Shown here: positions 25,782 to 34,480 of the stretch, in pieces
Position numbering within the stretch: the first letter of the stretch is position 1
Layout of the letters: each line of letters opens with the position of its first letter
DNA from: Sporosarcina sp. Marseille-Q4943
GTDB taxonomy: Bacteria > Bacillota > Bacilli > Bacillales_A > Planococcaceae
Reading direction: 5' to 3'
Assembly: GCF_943736995.1 (NCBI RefSeq)
Contig: NZ_OX031157.1
Coordinates: forward strand, 1,213,001 to 1,277,000
DNA: 64,000 nt
The notes under the pieces: generated by a model
What the model saw: the letters and a program-made list of their open reading frames with translations, nothing else
What the model was told of the DNA's origin: nothing
The model's database searches: none
Made by a program: the position numbers and the translations under genes

Positions 25782-27257
25782 TCACTCTTTTTGCTGTATG
25801 ATTTTATAAAAGGATACGACCATTAATATGATAATAAGGGAAAGAGGCAACGCCGATATGATGAGCATATTTTGAAAGCCTTTAATACCACCAGAGTACA
25901 TGACAATGGCGGCCATTGCAGCTAATGCGAGCCCCCAAACGATTTTGACGACATTGGAAGGATTCAATTGTCCACCCGTACTGAACATGCCGAGTACAAA
26001 TGTTGCCGAATCCGCGGATGTAACAAAGAATATGGCAATGACAAACACGGTCATGAAGGATAGCACCGTTCCAAGTGGATAATGCTCATACATACCGAAT
26101 GTCACCGTTTCTGTCACTAATGTGGACAACTTGGCAAGCCCGTTTTGCTCTAAATATAATGCCGAGCCGCCAAAAACGGCAAAGAAGATGAATGTCACAA
26201 GTGTAGGAGCGAGTAAAACGCCTGCGACAAACTCTCTGATTGTCCGGCCTTTTGAAACACGTGCAATGAACATGCCTACAAATGGCGCCCATGAAATCCA
26301 CCATGCCCAATAAAATATCGTCCACTCATTGATCCATTGGCGCTGATCGCCATTCAACGGTTTCAGTTCAAAACTCATTTCAATGAAGTTTCCTGCATAT
26401 TTACCGATTGACGTTGTAAATAGATTTAAAATGTACATGGACGGACCGACAATAAACAAGAGAACTAATAGGATAAATGCAGCGACAATATTGATCGTAC
26501 TCAAGTATTTTATTCCACGTCCAATACCCGACCATGCGGATACAATAAATAAGACCGTTGAGATAAGTAAAATGATCAATTGAAACCAAAACGTTTTAGG
26601 GGCGTTAAACAGATACGTGAGGCCACTATTAATTTGCGCTGACCCGAATCCGAGTGTGGATGCGACACCTACAACAGTCGCGAAAATCGCAAGCGTATCG
26701 ACAATATGTCCAACCGTCCCACGCATGACTTTCTTGCCGAACAATGGCTCAAGCGTGGCACTAATCAACCCGGGCGCGCCAACCCTGAATTTAAAGTAAG
26801 CGAGCACAAGTGCGACAATGCTGTACAGCCCCCAGCCATGAAGGCCCCAGTGAAACATCGCGTATTGAAGTGATTCAATGATCGCCTGATCTGACCCTGG
26901 CGTTGCATTCGGCGAACTGATGAAAGCATGTGAAATGGTTTCCGCTGTCGTAAAGAACATCAGTCCAATGCCCATACCTGCGCTGAACAACATCGCAAAC
27001 CATGCAAGTAAACTAAATTCAGGCTTCTCATTTTGTCTTCCTAACTTCACCTTGCCAAAACGGGAAAACATAATATAAAAGCAAAAACTAATCATCGCAA
27101 CAATGACGAATATGTAAAACCATGCAAAGTGATCATAAATAAATTCGGTCGCAGATACTGTCAACACGTTCAAACTATTCGGGGCAAATGAACCCCAAAG
27201 CACAATCGCTATACAAATAACGACTGCATACCAAAACACCCTTGTAATATGCAACAA
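25782..27257 (-). CDS. BCCT family transporter (glycine betaine/choline/carnitine type)
   Basis: 491 residues with about 12 membrane segments. The BCCT core is present: GMGIGLMFFTTAETISHAF, FHWGLHGWGLYSIVAL, and the Trp-rich aromatic box segment EWTIFYWAWWISWAPFVGMFIARVSKGRTIREF. These carriers import quaternary ammonium compounds, mostly as osmoprotectants. TTG start, seven bases after AGGGG. A hairpin (27293-27328) lies in its leader, just downstream of repeat copies C and D. It is distinct from the second BCCT at 48307. Confidence 0.92.
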   Translation of the reverse strand: MLHITRVFWYAVVICIAIVLWGSFAPNSLNVLTVSATEFIYDHFAWFYIFVIVAMISFCFYIMFSRFGKVKLGRQNEKPEFSLLAWFAMLFSAGMGIGLMFFTTAETISHAFISSPNATPGSDQAIIESLQYAMFHWGLHGWGLYSIVALVLAYFKFRVGAPGLISATLEPLFGKKVMRGTVGHIVDTLAIFATVVGVASTLGFGSAQINSGLTYLFNAPKTFWFQLIILLISTVLFIVSAWSGIGRGIKYLSTINIVAAFILLVLLFIVGPSMYILNLFTTSIGKYAGNFIEMSFELKPLNGDQRQWINEWTIFYWAWWISWAPFVGMFIARVSKGRTIREFVAGVLLAPTLVTFIFFAVFGGSALYLEQNGLAKLSTLVTETVTFGMYEHYPLGTVLSFMTVFVIAIFFVTSADSATFVLGMFSTGGQLNPSNVVKIVWGLALAAMAAIVMYSGGIKGFQNMLIISALPLSLIIILMVVSFYKIIQQKE

Positions 27258-27292
27258 AATTCCCCTCTCTCCTGAATTACACTATAAAACGA

Positions 27293-27328
27293 GCCGCCTA
27301 TCCGATTTAAAAAATCGTCATAGACGGC
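27293..27328 (-). other. Hairpin in the BCCT leader
   Basis: GCCG(C)CTAT / ATAG(A)CGGC with an inner GATTT/AAATC. On the minus strand it is followed by GTTTTATAG, so it could be a leaky terminator or attenuator before the BCCT gene. Confidence 0.45.
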
Positions 27329-27381
27329 AAGCAAAGATACGGCAATCAATTATACCCTCTTAAAAAAACTTGAAACCTTTC

Positions 27382-27511
27382 GTGTCGGTGCCTGTGCAAG
27401 ACACATTTATGACAATTCATCTCGAGTAATAAAAATACGATAAAATCTTGATGTTACTCGATTCCCTCTTTCATTTATGCAATTGTAGTGTATAGTCCGA
27501 ATTGTGTCGGT
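27382..27511 (+). repeat. Intergenic repeat family, copy C
   Basis: A complete copy whose core is a weak CGAGTAA/TTACTCG hairpin. Its right arm merges into the left arm of copy D, so C and D form a tandem pair sharing GGTGCC. Confidence 0.8.
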
Positions 27512-27653
27512 GCCTGTGCACAGTGCAATTATGACAATTCATAAAAAGTGATAAATATTCACAAATACTCAGCTGAAGCCCATCGTTAATGGGTTCTCTA
27601 TTTCGACTATACAATTGTAGTGTATAATCTGAATTGTGTCTTGCACAGGCACC
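27500..27653 (+). repeat. Intergenic repeat family, copy D
   Basis: Left arm AATTGTGTCGGTGCCTGTGC and right arm TGTCTTGCACAGGCACC. The core is CCCAT/ATGGG. It is tandem to copy C, and with copy E brackets the SLH gene at 27720. Confidence 0.8.
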
Positions 27654-27680
27654 CCACATGTGATGGTACCCACATGATAC

Positions 27681-27712
27681 AAAAAAACAGACACCCCTCC
27701 CCGGGATGTCTG
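27681..27712 (-). terminator. Rho-independent terminator of the SLH gene
   Basis: CAGACA (27688-27693) pairs with TGTCTG (27707-27712) around a CCC/GGG inner stem. The A-run at 27681-27687 is the T-run for the minus-strand gene. Confidence 0.75.
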
Positions 27713-27719
27713 CCTTCAA

Positions 27720-29204
27720 TTACATATGAGTATCAATCACTTGGTATATATAAGTATGAATAATGGGACCCATTTTCTCGACTTTGACACCAATTTCAAT
27801 TAGATCTGTCTTGTTATGGTCCGGCAGTCTTAAAGAGAAAGATCCTTTATTCTTTCCGACAGCATGGAACACGTTGCTTCCCGCATCTCTTGTAATGTCA
27901 GCGATTTGTTCAGCCTCTTTTGGTAGTACATGCCTACCTATGTCATAGTTTGCTCCGAGATCCACTGAGGCAGTCGGTTTTTCCTCCAATATCCTCAAAC
28001 TATAATAAAAATGTGGAGTTAAACTTACCGCTTCGATTCCATAACGCACTTCTTCTCCGTCTTCGAAACGGACAGTGGCAATATATTGACCTGGTTTATC
28101 AATCATAATACGGACATTATTATAATTGCCTTCACTATCGGTCACATCGGAATCGCTGCATGCGGAACGACCGAAAGTAAGACATTTCCTGAACTCCATA
28201 TTGTCAGAAATTTTCTCTCCGTCCATCGTGGAAAGGGATACGTTTTGGACCTGTTTTTTACCCCTTACATCGAGTGCGGCTAGGGTAGGCAAAATATCTT
28301 CTGTCCTTTCCAGCGTCAACTTCAGTTTGCCTTCCACTTCTTTAATGTGCACAAAATATTTTCGATAATATTTCTTATCCGGATTCCCTGAATAGACCAA
28401 AGCGACTTGGAATGTACCCGTTCCTTCTTTAAGCGGGACTAAGTGGATTTTATCCGTAGGACCACGATATGATTTATCGCTCCCTTCAACAGCATTGAAC
28501 AGAGCAGACTCATTATGATTGGAATCAAACATTTTAAACTGTTCCCATTGATAGTCGCTTGCGCGGACCGTTACAATTTGCGACTTTGCTTCTTCCGTTG
28601 CTTTCAACATTTTAGCAGCTTGCCCTCTTGTAATGGAGACATTCGGGCTGAACCTATCAGAACTCGTTCCTGTTGTGATGCCAAGTCTATAAATGCTCAT
28701 AATGCCCGGATCATGGCCGGTTCCTCTTTTAACGTCTTGGAAAGGGTTTGTATGCGATGAGAAATTATAGAGCGGCAAATCAAACGCTTTGACGAGTATC
28801 GAGGCCATCTGCCCACGCGTAATCGGATCGTTCGGACCGTAACGACCATCTCCATAACCGTTGATGATGCCTTTTTGCGCCATCGCTGCGATCGCTTTAT
28901 AGTAGCCGTTCGCTGTTGAGACATCTTTGAACCCCGGATTTTTCACGTTCGTCGTGTCCAATTTAGTCATCTTTGCGATGATGGCAGCCGCCTGTCCTCT
29001 CGTGATGGAATTACCAGGTTTGAATGTGCCATCCGGATAGCCTCCGATAATTTTCCGTTCTGCCAGCTCATTTACCGCTTCTGCGAAATGCTTTGATGCA
29101 GGTACGTCTGAAAATCGCTCAGTGCTCGCTGCGAACGTGCCAGATAAAGGCAGGCTGCATGCAAGTAACAGTGCGCCAAGTATCATAAGAAGTTTCTTTC
29201 TCAC
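27720..29204 (-). CDS. SLH-domain surface protein
   Basis: 494 residues: a signal peptide ending near TFAAS, then three SLH domains (residues about 30-205, each with the ITRGQ(A/M)A core) and a C-terminal region of unknown fold (220-494). SLH domains bind pyruvylated cell-wall polymer and hold the protein on the surface. The C-terminal region includes VHIKEVEGKLKLTLERTEDILPTLAAL and is shared with the paralogue at 55573. The gene is bracketed by copies of the intergenic repeat (C and D on one side, E on the other) in the same orientation. It lacks the ECF promoter found before the paralogue. Confidence 0.9.
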   Translation of the reverse strand: MRKKLLMILGALLLACSLPLSGTFAASTERFSDVPASKHFAEAVNELAERKIIGGYPDGTFKPGNSITRGQAAAIIAKMTKLDTTNVKNPGFKDVSTANGYYKAIAAMAQKGIINGYGDGRYGPNDPITRGQMASILVKAFDLPLYNFSSHTNPFQDVKRGTGHDPGIMSIYRLGITTGTSSDRFSPNVSITRGQAAKMLKATEEAKSQIVTVRASDYQWEQFKMFDSNHNESALFNAVEGSDKSYRGPTDKIHLVPLKEGTGTFQVALVYSGNPDKKYYRKYFVHIKEVEGKLKLTLERTEDILPTLAALDVRGKKQVQNVSLSTMDGEKISDNMEFRKCLTFGRSACSDSDVTDSEGNYNNVRIMIDKPGQYIATVRFEDGEEVRYGIEAVSLTPHFYYSLRILEEKPTASVDLGANYDIGRHVLPKEAEQIADITRDAGSNVFHAVGKNKGSFSLRLPDHNKTDLIEIGVKVEKMGPIIHTYIYQVIDTHM

Positions 29205-29537
29205 TTGTAATCTTCCTTTCTATTCTAGTTACAGATTTCAGTAAGTTGTAAATTGTGTCGGTGCCTGTGCAAGGCACATTTATGACAATTCACCTTAAGT
29301 AATAAAAATACGAGAGAATCTTTATATTACTGGATTCTCTCTCTCATTTATGCAATTGTAGTGCATAGTCTGAATTGTGTCTTGCACAGGCACCGTCTAA
29401 AACGGGCAGCAAAGAGTGCATGGAAAACCAGGTTAGCGCGTCCTCTATATTAAGCGGTTGGTTGACGGCTATTACTTCTGGACAGCTGCCAACCTGGTTT
29501 CCAAAATTGTGTCGGGGGTCCCATCCCCCTTCCTGCA
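29205..29537. other. Intergenic region with repeat copy E and palindromes
   Basis: No gene is seen. After repeat copy E there is a long imperfect palindrome (GGAAAACCAGGTT near 29420 and AACCTGGTTTCC near 29490) and a GGGGG/CCCCC hairpin near 29513-29528. Confidence 0.6.
29251..29394 (+). repeat. Intergenic repeat family, copy E
   Basis: A complete 144-bp copy. The core hairpin GAGAGAATC (29312-29320) / GATTCTCTC (29333-29341) has no sequence likeness to the core of copy A. The arms match the family. Confidence 0.85.
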
Positions 29538-30611
29538 CTATTCTGCGATCACCCAACGGTCTGAGCCTGCATCCCGTTTCATATGAAACACTTGCTCCGC
29601 TACCCCTTCTCTCCCATATTGGTAGCGGATTTCAACTTCATCTTCAGAAACAGGAGCCGCTGTACGATAGGATGCCTCTAAAAACAGTTCACCTAACCGG
29701 CTCAGTTGTGCGAACTGCGGTGTTTCCGGCAAATTGCCGTACCCTAACAAATCGTCGTACAAATACAAATCAAAATATTGCTCCGGCGTATAATCACCGG
29801 TAAGCTGACCGGTTAAATAATCGATGTACATCGATTCGGTATGCTCTTCCGTTGCGATGCCTACAACTTGCCCGTAGATTTTATGAACTGGCGTAATCGT
29901 CGCCCCTTGCACCGTTTTACTAGCAGGGAAGTGGTTTAATAATAAATACTCCCGCGCATTCAACAGCGTATCGTAGCCACCTACAATCGTGACTCCCTTA
30001 TCTGCATAACGATCCATCAGTTCCGATTGCAACGGCTTGCCGTTAATCCTCAACTCACCGTTCTTCAGTACGACACGATCGCCCGGGACCGCAACGACCT
30101 CGTAATAGGCATCGTTATAAGTCGGCAAATGGCTTGTCGTATTTGTCATCGTCCGAACAATGTCGCCTGCCTCATACACAACTTCATCGAACAATCTTTC
30201 CTGGCGTTCAATGACCGTATGGAAAGAATCCGTGCTCCCATTCAACGAAAACCTTTCCTTATCGACATAATGCAGACCGTCGACTTCATCAAAATACGGT
30301 AACGCCGCGAATTCCTCATAATCTACGTCAGACAGTTGCTTCGTCTTCTGGAGTGCCGAGATTTTCGCCAAATCATCGAGCGGATCATATGGATCACCCG
30401 GCCCCTTATTTGCAGAAAAATAATTCGTAGGGTCAATTGCGAGAAATAAAACCATTGCCACTACCGGAAGCGCTGCCGACACAAACACCACTTGCCAAGA
30501 AAACTTTCGAGCCGGTTTGTATAAGCGTTCATGCACCCGCTGTTTGATCCGCCTTTCCCGCATCGATGTATCACCCATCATTTCATCGAGCTTTCGTTTG
30601 AAATCGCTCAA
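29538..30611 (-). CDS. Probable anti-sigma factor with extracellular signal-peptidase-like domain
   Basis: 357 residues: a charged cytoplasmic part (1-37), one membrane segment (about 38-58) and an outside region. It starts at a TTG that overlaps the sigma-factor stop by four bases, the usual sigma/anti-sigma arrangement. Residues about 145-252 resemble type I signal peptidase boxes C to E: AGDIVR, VVAVPGDRVVLKNGELRINGKPL and VHKIYGQVVGIA. The catalytic Ser motif (SMxPT) is not seen, and the Lys normally before the PGD box is replaced (YYEVVAVPGD). So it looks like a catalytically dead sensor rather than a peptidase. Anti-sigma role inferred from context. Confidence 0.72.
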   Translation of the reverse strand: MSDFKRKLDEMMGDTSMRERRIKQRVHERLYKPARKFSWQVVFVSAALPVVAMVLFLAIDPTNYFSANKGPGDPYDPLDDLAKISALQKTKQLSDVDYEEFAALPYFDEVDGLHYVDKERFSLNGSTDSFHTVIERQERLFDEVVYEAGDIVRTMTNTTSHLPTYNDAYYEVVAVPGDRVVLKNGELRINGKPLQSELMDRYADKGVTIVGGYDTLLNAREYLLLNHFPASKTVQGATITPVHKIYGQVVGIATEEHTESMYIDYLTGQLTGDYTPEQYFDLYLYDDLLGYGNLPETPQFAQLSRLGELFLEASYRTAAPVSEDEVEIRYQYGREGVAEQVFHMKRDAGSDRWVIAE

Positions 30612-31105
30612 TTGCTCTCCACCTCCTCTTCGTCAAAAAACTCCTTCAGCTGCTGCCTTGCCCTTCGCAGCCGTGTTTTCACGGTATTTTCATTCAGATC
30701 CAGATAGCTTGCGATTTCTGCGATCGGCTGCTCATCGTAATAAAATAAAATTAACGGCTCCCGATATTTCAACGGAAGCTTGAATAGATTCTTTTCAAGC
30801 GAGGCGAGCCGCTCCTGCTCCAACACGACTTCGTCAACGCCTTTTTCCGAAGCAAAAATTGTATCAAACAACACATCTTTTTTATGCTTCCACGAGCGCA
30901 AATAATCTTTTGCACGATTCGCAGTTATTTTCGTTAAATAGGTCTTTAATGATGCCTCATTGCGAAACTGGTCACTCTTTTGAAAATACGTAACAAATAC
31001 TTCTTGCACAATATCCTCGGCAGTCGACCAATTCTTCACATACAGATAAGCGATGCGAACTAAATAACTCGAATGCTCATCCATTACTTGATCAATACTA
31101 CTCAT
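30608..31105 (-). CDS. ECF RNA polymerase sigma factor
   Basis: 165 residues with region 2 (YLVRIAYLYVKNWSTAEDIVQEVFVTYFQKSDQFRNEASLKTYLTKITANRAKDYLRSW by eye) and region 4 (LPLKYREPLILFYYDEQPIAEIASYLDLNENTVKTRLRRARQQLK by eye), with no region 3, as in group IV sigma factors. GAGGG is seven bases before the ATG. It lies between a polysaccharide deacetylase gene and its probable anti-sigma gene. The operon promoter is itself of ECF type, so the factor probably autoregulates. Confidence 0.93.
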   Translation of the reverse strand: MSSIDQVMDEHSSYLVRIAYLYVKNWSTAEDIVQEVFVTYFQKSDQFRNEASLKTYLTKITANRAKDYLRSWKHKKDVLFDTIFASEKGVDEVVLEQERLASLEKNLFKLPLKYREPLILFYYDEQPIAEIASYLDLNENTVKTRLRRARQQLKEFFDEEEVESN

Positions 31106-31125
31106 TTACGAACCCTCACCCTCTT

Positions 31126-32391
31126 CTAAGGCCACGTCATGTCCCCCTCCACATACGCAACAAATTGCTCAAATGTTTTTTTCTCTGTCATGCCGTATCG
31201 GTTTACTTCGTAATTAGATGTCTTCCGATTTGCATACCCTTCATTCGTCGTAAAGCCGATCAACAACCCTGCCTCTTTCGCCGCCGCTATGAAATGATCA
31301 TTATAATGCCCATACGGATACGCGATTGAAACCGCCGCCGGCACTTGCTCGATATTCCGGCGCAAATCCAAAAGGATCTCTTCCTTTGAATGATCTAACG
31401 CAACCCCTGCACCCGAATTCTCATTCAGTGAATGCAATTCATATGTATGGGCTTCGAACTGGAACACATCCTCCAGCTCAACCAAATCCGACGCGGTAAA
31501 AAATTGCAGCGGACCTTCCCCATCAAACAGCTGCGCTCCCTGTGCCCGATCGGTTCGTGAAGAAATAATGTGTTGAAGTGCACTGAACCCGTATTTCTTT
31601 AAAATCGGATAAGCATATTCCTTCGTCGATAATAACCCGTCGTCGAACGTAATGAGCACCGCTTTGCCCGGTACAACAAGGCGCCCTTCCAAATAATCAT
31701 ACAGCTGATGCGCCGACAGCGTCTCGAAATGATGATCCGCCAAGTACCTTATCTGCTGCTCAAACGATTCCACTGAAATTGTACTGTTCATCGTTTTCAT
31801 AGACTCGCGCGGCAAAATATGATGGTAGACAAGCACCGGCAGCCCCTCGTCCAGAGCAACGGACTGCTTATGAATATACCCCGGCCGCTCCCCGATTGTA
31901 AGGATAAACCAATCCCCTTCCTCCCGCACGACCGGATAGCGATAGCCTTCTTCCATCTCCATAATAACACTGCTCTCTACATCCGCACCTTCGTAAACTG
32001 CGGTCTTTTGCAATGTGTGAACAGCTGCGAACCGCTCCGTCTGCACAACCGTCGTGAGCTTCTTTCTTTCGACCGTCCCTTCCCCCTTACGGACAAAGAC
32101 AGCCATATTTCCGAGGCGAAGCTCATAATACACCTCATCCTCGCCTGTGACAGCAACAGGCTGATCCGCCTGCAACTCGCCAATCCGAGTCAACGCCTTC
32201 CCCTTCATATATATCGGCTGACGTTCTTCCAATGTCAGCACCCGCTCAAATTCCTTCTTCATAACAAACCGATCCGTGTCTTGCGCAAACACTCTTCCTT
32301 CTGACTTAATCAAAAACCATATCGCACCAACACTTATGATTAATACAATCAAGCCCACTACGACAGGCATTTTGCTAGAAATCTTCCTCAT
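31126..32391 (-). CDS. Membrane-anchored polysaccharide deacetylase (CE4)
   Basis: About 421 residues: N-terminal membrane anchor, an extracellular part with likely SH3-like segments (about 90-190; VYEGADVESSVIMEMEEGYRYPVV...GYIHKQSV), and a C-terminal CE4/NodB domain. The latter has GLPVLVYHHILP, catalytic TFDDGLLSTKEYAYPILKKYG, the H-box FEAHTYELHSLN with metal-binding His, and SIAYPYGHYND. CE4 enzymes deacetylate peptidoglycan or surface polysaccharide, which changes lysozyme sensitivity. ATG 32391 is seven bases from GGAGG. First gene of the ECF sigma operon. Confidence 0.88.
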   Translation of the reverse strand: MRKISSKMPVVVGLIVLIISVGAIWFLIKSEGRVFAQDTDRFVMKKEFERVLTLEERQPIYMKGKALTRIGELQADQPVAVTGEDEVYYELRLGNMAVFVRKGEGTVERKKLTTVVQTERFAAVHTLQKTAVYEGADVESSVIMEMEEGYRYPVVREEGDWFILTIGERPGYIHKQSVALDEGLPVLVYHHILPRESMKTMNSTISVESFEQQIRYLADHHFETLSAHQLYDYLEGRLVVPGKAVLITFDDGLLSTKEYAYPILKKYGFSALQHIISSRTDRAQGAQLFDGEGPLQFFTASDLVELEDVFQFEAHTYELHSLNENSGAGVALDHSKEEILLDLRRNIEQVPAAVSIAYPYGHYNDHFIAAAKEAGLLIGFTTNEGYANRKTSNYEVNRYGMTEKKTFEQFVAYVEGDMTWP

Positions 32392-32425
32392 ACCTTTACC
32401 TCCACTGTCAATCAAGCAACGTACA

Positions 32426-32451
32426 GACGGAGATTTTCAGAAAAAGTTTCA
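32426..32451 (-). promoter_or_regulatory. ECF-type promoter for the deacetylase-sigma-anti-sigma operon
   Basis: On the minus strand, TGAAAC (32446-32451), 16 bases, then CGTC (32426-32429), the classic ECF -35/-10 pair. CGTCTGTACGTT after it is shared with the promoter at 57119. Confidence 0.8.
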
Positions 32452-32571
32452 AAGTTTTTTTAGAAAGATTTATGAACTCCAAAGGAAAAAAGCTACAAAG
32501 CGGAAATGACCGTTATCTCTTTTGATTGAACTAAAGCGGAATTGGAAAGAATGAGGTGAAAAGCTGAGGAG

Positions 32572-32814
32572 ATGATTCTCTTGATAAGTAGATATTATGA
32601 AGACAAAAAAGTGTTTTGTTTTATCTGTCGCAAAATCACCTTTTTCACTTACAGAGATTCACATCATAATAGTGGAGTCGAAAGCCATTGTAGCGAATGC
32701 ATAGAAGTGTGGTTTGAATGGCAGAACAGGGCAGTTGAACGGGAGTTGAAAAAGTGGATTGACTATAATCGAACCAAATTTTCTGTAGAGAGATTTATTA
32801 GTTTGGAAGAGTGA
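32572..32814 (+). CDS. Small protein with two CxxC pairs
   Basis: 80 residues with CFIC and CSEC pairs about 23 residues apart, a zinc-ribbon-like pattern, and a charged aromatic C-terminus (VWFEWQNRAVERELKKWIDYNRTKF). GAGGAG lies just before the ATG; a TTG at 32581 has better spacing and may be the real start. No close family recognised. Confidence 0.5.
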   Translation: MILLISRYYEDKKVFCFICRKITFFTYRDSHHNSGVESHCSECIEVWFEWQNRAVERELKKWIDYNRTKFSVERFISLEE

Positions 32815-32865
32815 TGCCTACCCGAGTGTTATGTAATGGCATTAACACTTAGTTTCCAAGTCACG

Positions 32866-32910
32866 AAATGACCATATGATTCGGGAAATGAACGATTCGT
32901 GGGAATCGAT
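32866..32910. repeat. Short copy of the 21-bp repeat array
   Basis: AAATGACCATATGATTCGGG followed by AAATGAACGATTCGTGGG matches the first units of the array at 55450, including the preceding AGTCAC. Confidence 0.6.
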
Positions 32911-32947
32911 GTACATTTCTAGATAGGCTAACGAATGGCAAAAAATG

Positions 32948-32980
32948 ACCGCCTAATGCTGTAACATTATGGCGGTCTAT
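32948..32980. terminator. Hairpin terminator
   Basis: GACCGCC (32948-32954) pairs with GGCGGTC (32972-32978), with AATG/CATT inside and an A-run to the left, between the convergent genes at 32572 and 33068. Confidence 0.65.
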
Positions 32981-33067
32981 AATAGCATGTTCCTACAAGG
33001 GGATCAGTTCGGGTATGAAAATAATTTATCCATTATTAGCCAACACTCAAGATGGATTTTTTTATGT

Positions 33068-33625
33068 TCACGATAAACGAGCATCCAGTATCTTGGTTAA
33101 CTTCTCTTTACGCTCCTCCGACGTAACAATACAGCCGACTTCAAAAAACCTCGTCGAAATCTTTAATTCATACCCACTATTCACTTCAGGGGAATACCCG
33201 TAAAAGCGGTGGTTCGTATCAATTTGTTCGAACTGATACGATTGAATCCTTTTCCAAGGTACAAATCGCCCTCCGCACAACACCCCGTCTTCCACAATCG
33301 CAAACAGATTCCAAGATTGATTAAAATTAATGAGAGCAACGAGAGGGATGATTAAGTAAGGAGTTTGAATAGTACTGTCTTGCAATTTAAATACAGCTAA
33401 GAGAAGTAAACCGAGAAGGGTAACACCCATCACAAAAAAACCGGATTTTTGTTCGGAGATGACAGGCAAATTGACTGCTTTTTGCGGCTGTCTTCGGATC
33501 GCTTTCAAGTCTTCCTCCGTGATGGGGAAAACAGCAGGTCTTTTCAGTTTAATGATTAACCGAATGAACCGGAAACAGAGATAGCCTAGTAGTAACAAAA
33601 ATAAAATATTCGTTAATATTTTCAT
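33068..33625 (-). CDS. Membrane protein, unknown
   Basis: 185 residues: an N-terminal membrane segment, a second hydrophobic pair (FFVMGVTLLGLLLLAVF and TPYLIIPLVALINF) and a C-terminal beta-rich tail (FAIVEDGVLCGGRFVPWKRIQSYQFEQID) that looks like a PH-type DUF found in Bacillus membrane proteins. It overlaps the phosphatase gene upstream by four bases, so the two are co-translated. Function unknown. Confidence 0.65.
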   Translation of the reverse strand: MKILTNILFLLLLGYLCFRFIRLIIKLKRPAVFPITEEDLKAIRRQPQKAVNLPVISEQKSGFFVMGVTLLGLLLLAVFKLQDSTIQTPYLIIPLVALINFNQSWNLFAIVEDGVLCGGRFVPWKRIQSYQFEQIDTNHRFYGYSPEVNSGYELKISTRFFEVGCIVTSEERKEKLTKILDARLS

Positions 33626-34257
33626 CTTAGATTTCTCCTAGTCACATTCAAAGCATTATCATAAGATAAATGATCTAGCTTATTTATAAACTTGACGACC
33701 CGAATGTCTTCCCTGAGTTCAAGCAAATGGATTCCTGTATCCCCTGTTGGAAATACTACATCTCCAATAGGCAGATTGAAAAACGCATTAAAAAGATTCG
33801 AAATCAATCCCCCATGGGAGACGATGGCAACTCTCTCATAATCCTTATAATCATGTATTATCTCCCGAAGTATCCTTTCTGCCCGATAACGAAGATCAAG
33901 TGCGGACTCTCCATCTTGTATCGGGATATGTACCGGCCTGCCGCCTTTAGGCAACGGATACTTGATTGCCGCTTCTTTTCTCGACATTCCAGCTAAAACC
34001 CCATTATTAAATTCTCTTAACTCATCATAAAACCGTATTTCGCAACCGATTGCCTCCTGCAAAATTCGCGCTGTCCCACTTGCCCTCTTCAAAGTGCTCG
34101 ATAATATGATTTCAGGCGGATATTCTGTTGCAACAGCCGCAGCCATCTTTCTTGCTTGCACCTCTCCTAATTCGGTCAACGGAAAGTCCGCTCTTCCTTC
34201 ATGAACTTCCAATAGATCCGCTTCTGATTGGCCGTGCCTAATGATCAGTATTTCCAT
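33622..34257 (-). CDS. Histidine phosphatase family protein
   Basis: About 212 residues of the phosphoglycerate mutase-like superfamily. The phospho-acceptor RHG is in ILIIRHGQSEAD, the second Arg in STLKRASGTARIL, the acid Glu in REFNNG and the second His in IVSHGGLISNLF. It probably acts on a small phosphorylated metabolite. ATG 34257 is in-frame after GGGGAG. Overlap with 33068 marks a two-gene unit. Confidence 0.87.
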   Translation of the reverse strand: MEILIIRHGQSEADLLEVHEGRADFPLTELGEVQARKMAAAVATEYPPEIILSSTLKRASGTARILQEAIGCEIRFYDELREFNNGVLAGMSRKEAAIKYPLPKGGRPVHIPIQDGESALDLRYRAERILREIIHDYKDYERVAIVSHGGLISNLFNAFFNLPIGDVVFPTGDTGIHLLELREDIRVVKFINKLDHLSYDNALNVTRRNLR

Positions 34258-34480
34258 CTTTCTCCCCACTTTCTATAAATAATCCCCCATCAATCCTACC
34301 ATATAACATCATAGCAATCTTCCAAATTTCTGATTAGTCACATAAAAACCAAACAACAAAATTAACATTCAGGAGAGGTGTAATGAAACGTTATTCCCAT
34401 ATAATTCATGTATTCTTTTAACATTAAATAGAATAAAATATTCACGTGTTAGAAATTTATTAAGGAATGGGGTCAAGCCT

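Larger units (their letters stand above)
27258..27719. other. Intergenic region between BCCT and SLH genes
   Basis: No gene is seen in these 462 bases. They hold a hairpin in the BCCT leader, two tandem copies (C and D) of the intergenic repeat family and the terminator of the SLH gene. Confidence 0.7.

Noticed and set aside
29375..29803. Plus-strand reading frame of 142 codons
   Set aside because: It starts in repeat copy E and runs antisense through the anti-sigma gene; no ribosome binding site and no domain.
29538..30611. Active signal peptidase I
   Set aside because: The SMxPT serine motif is not found and the Lys before the PGD box is replaced, while gene order and overlap fit an anti-sigma factor.
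31819..32304. Plus-strand reading frame of 161 codons
   Set aside because: It is antisense to the polysaccharide deacetylase and lacks a start signal.
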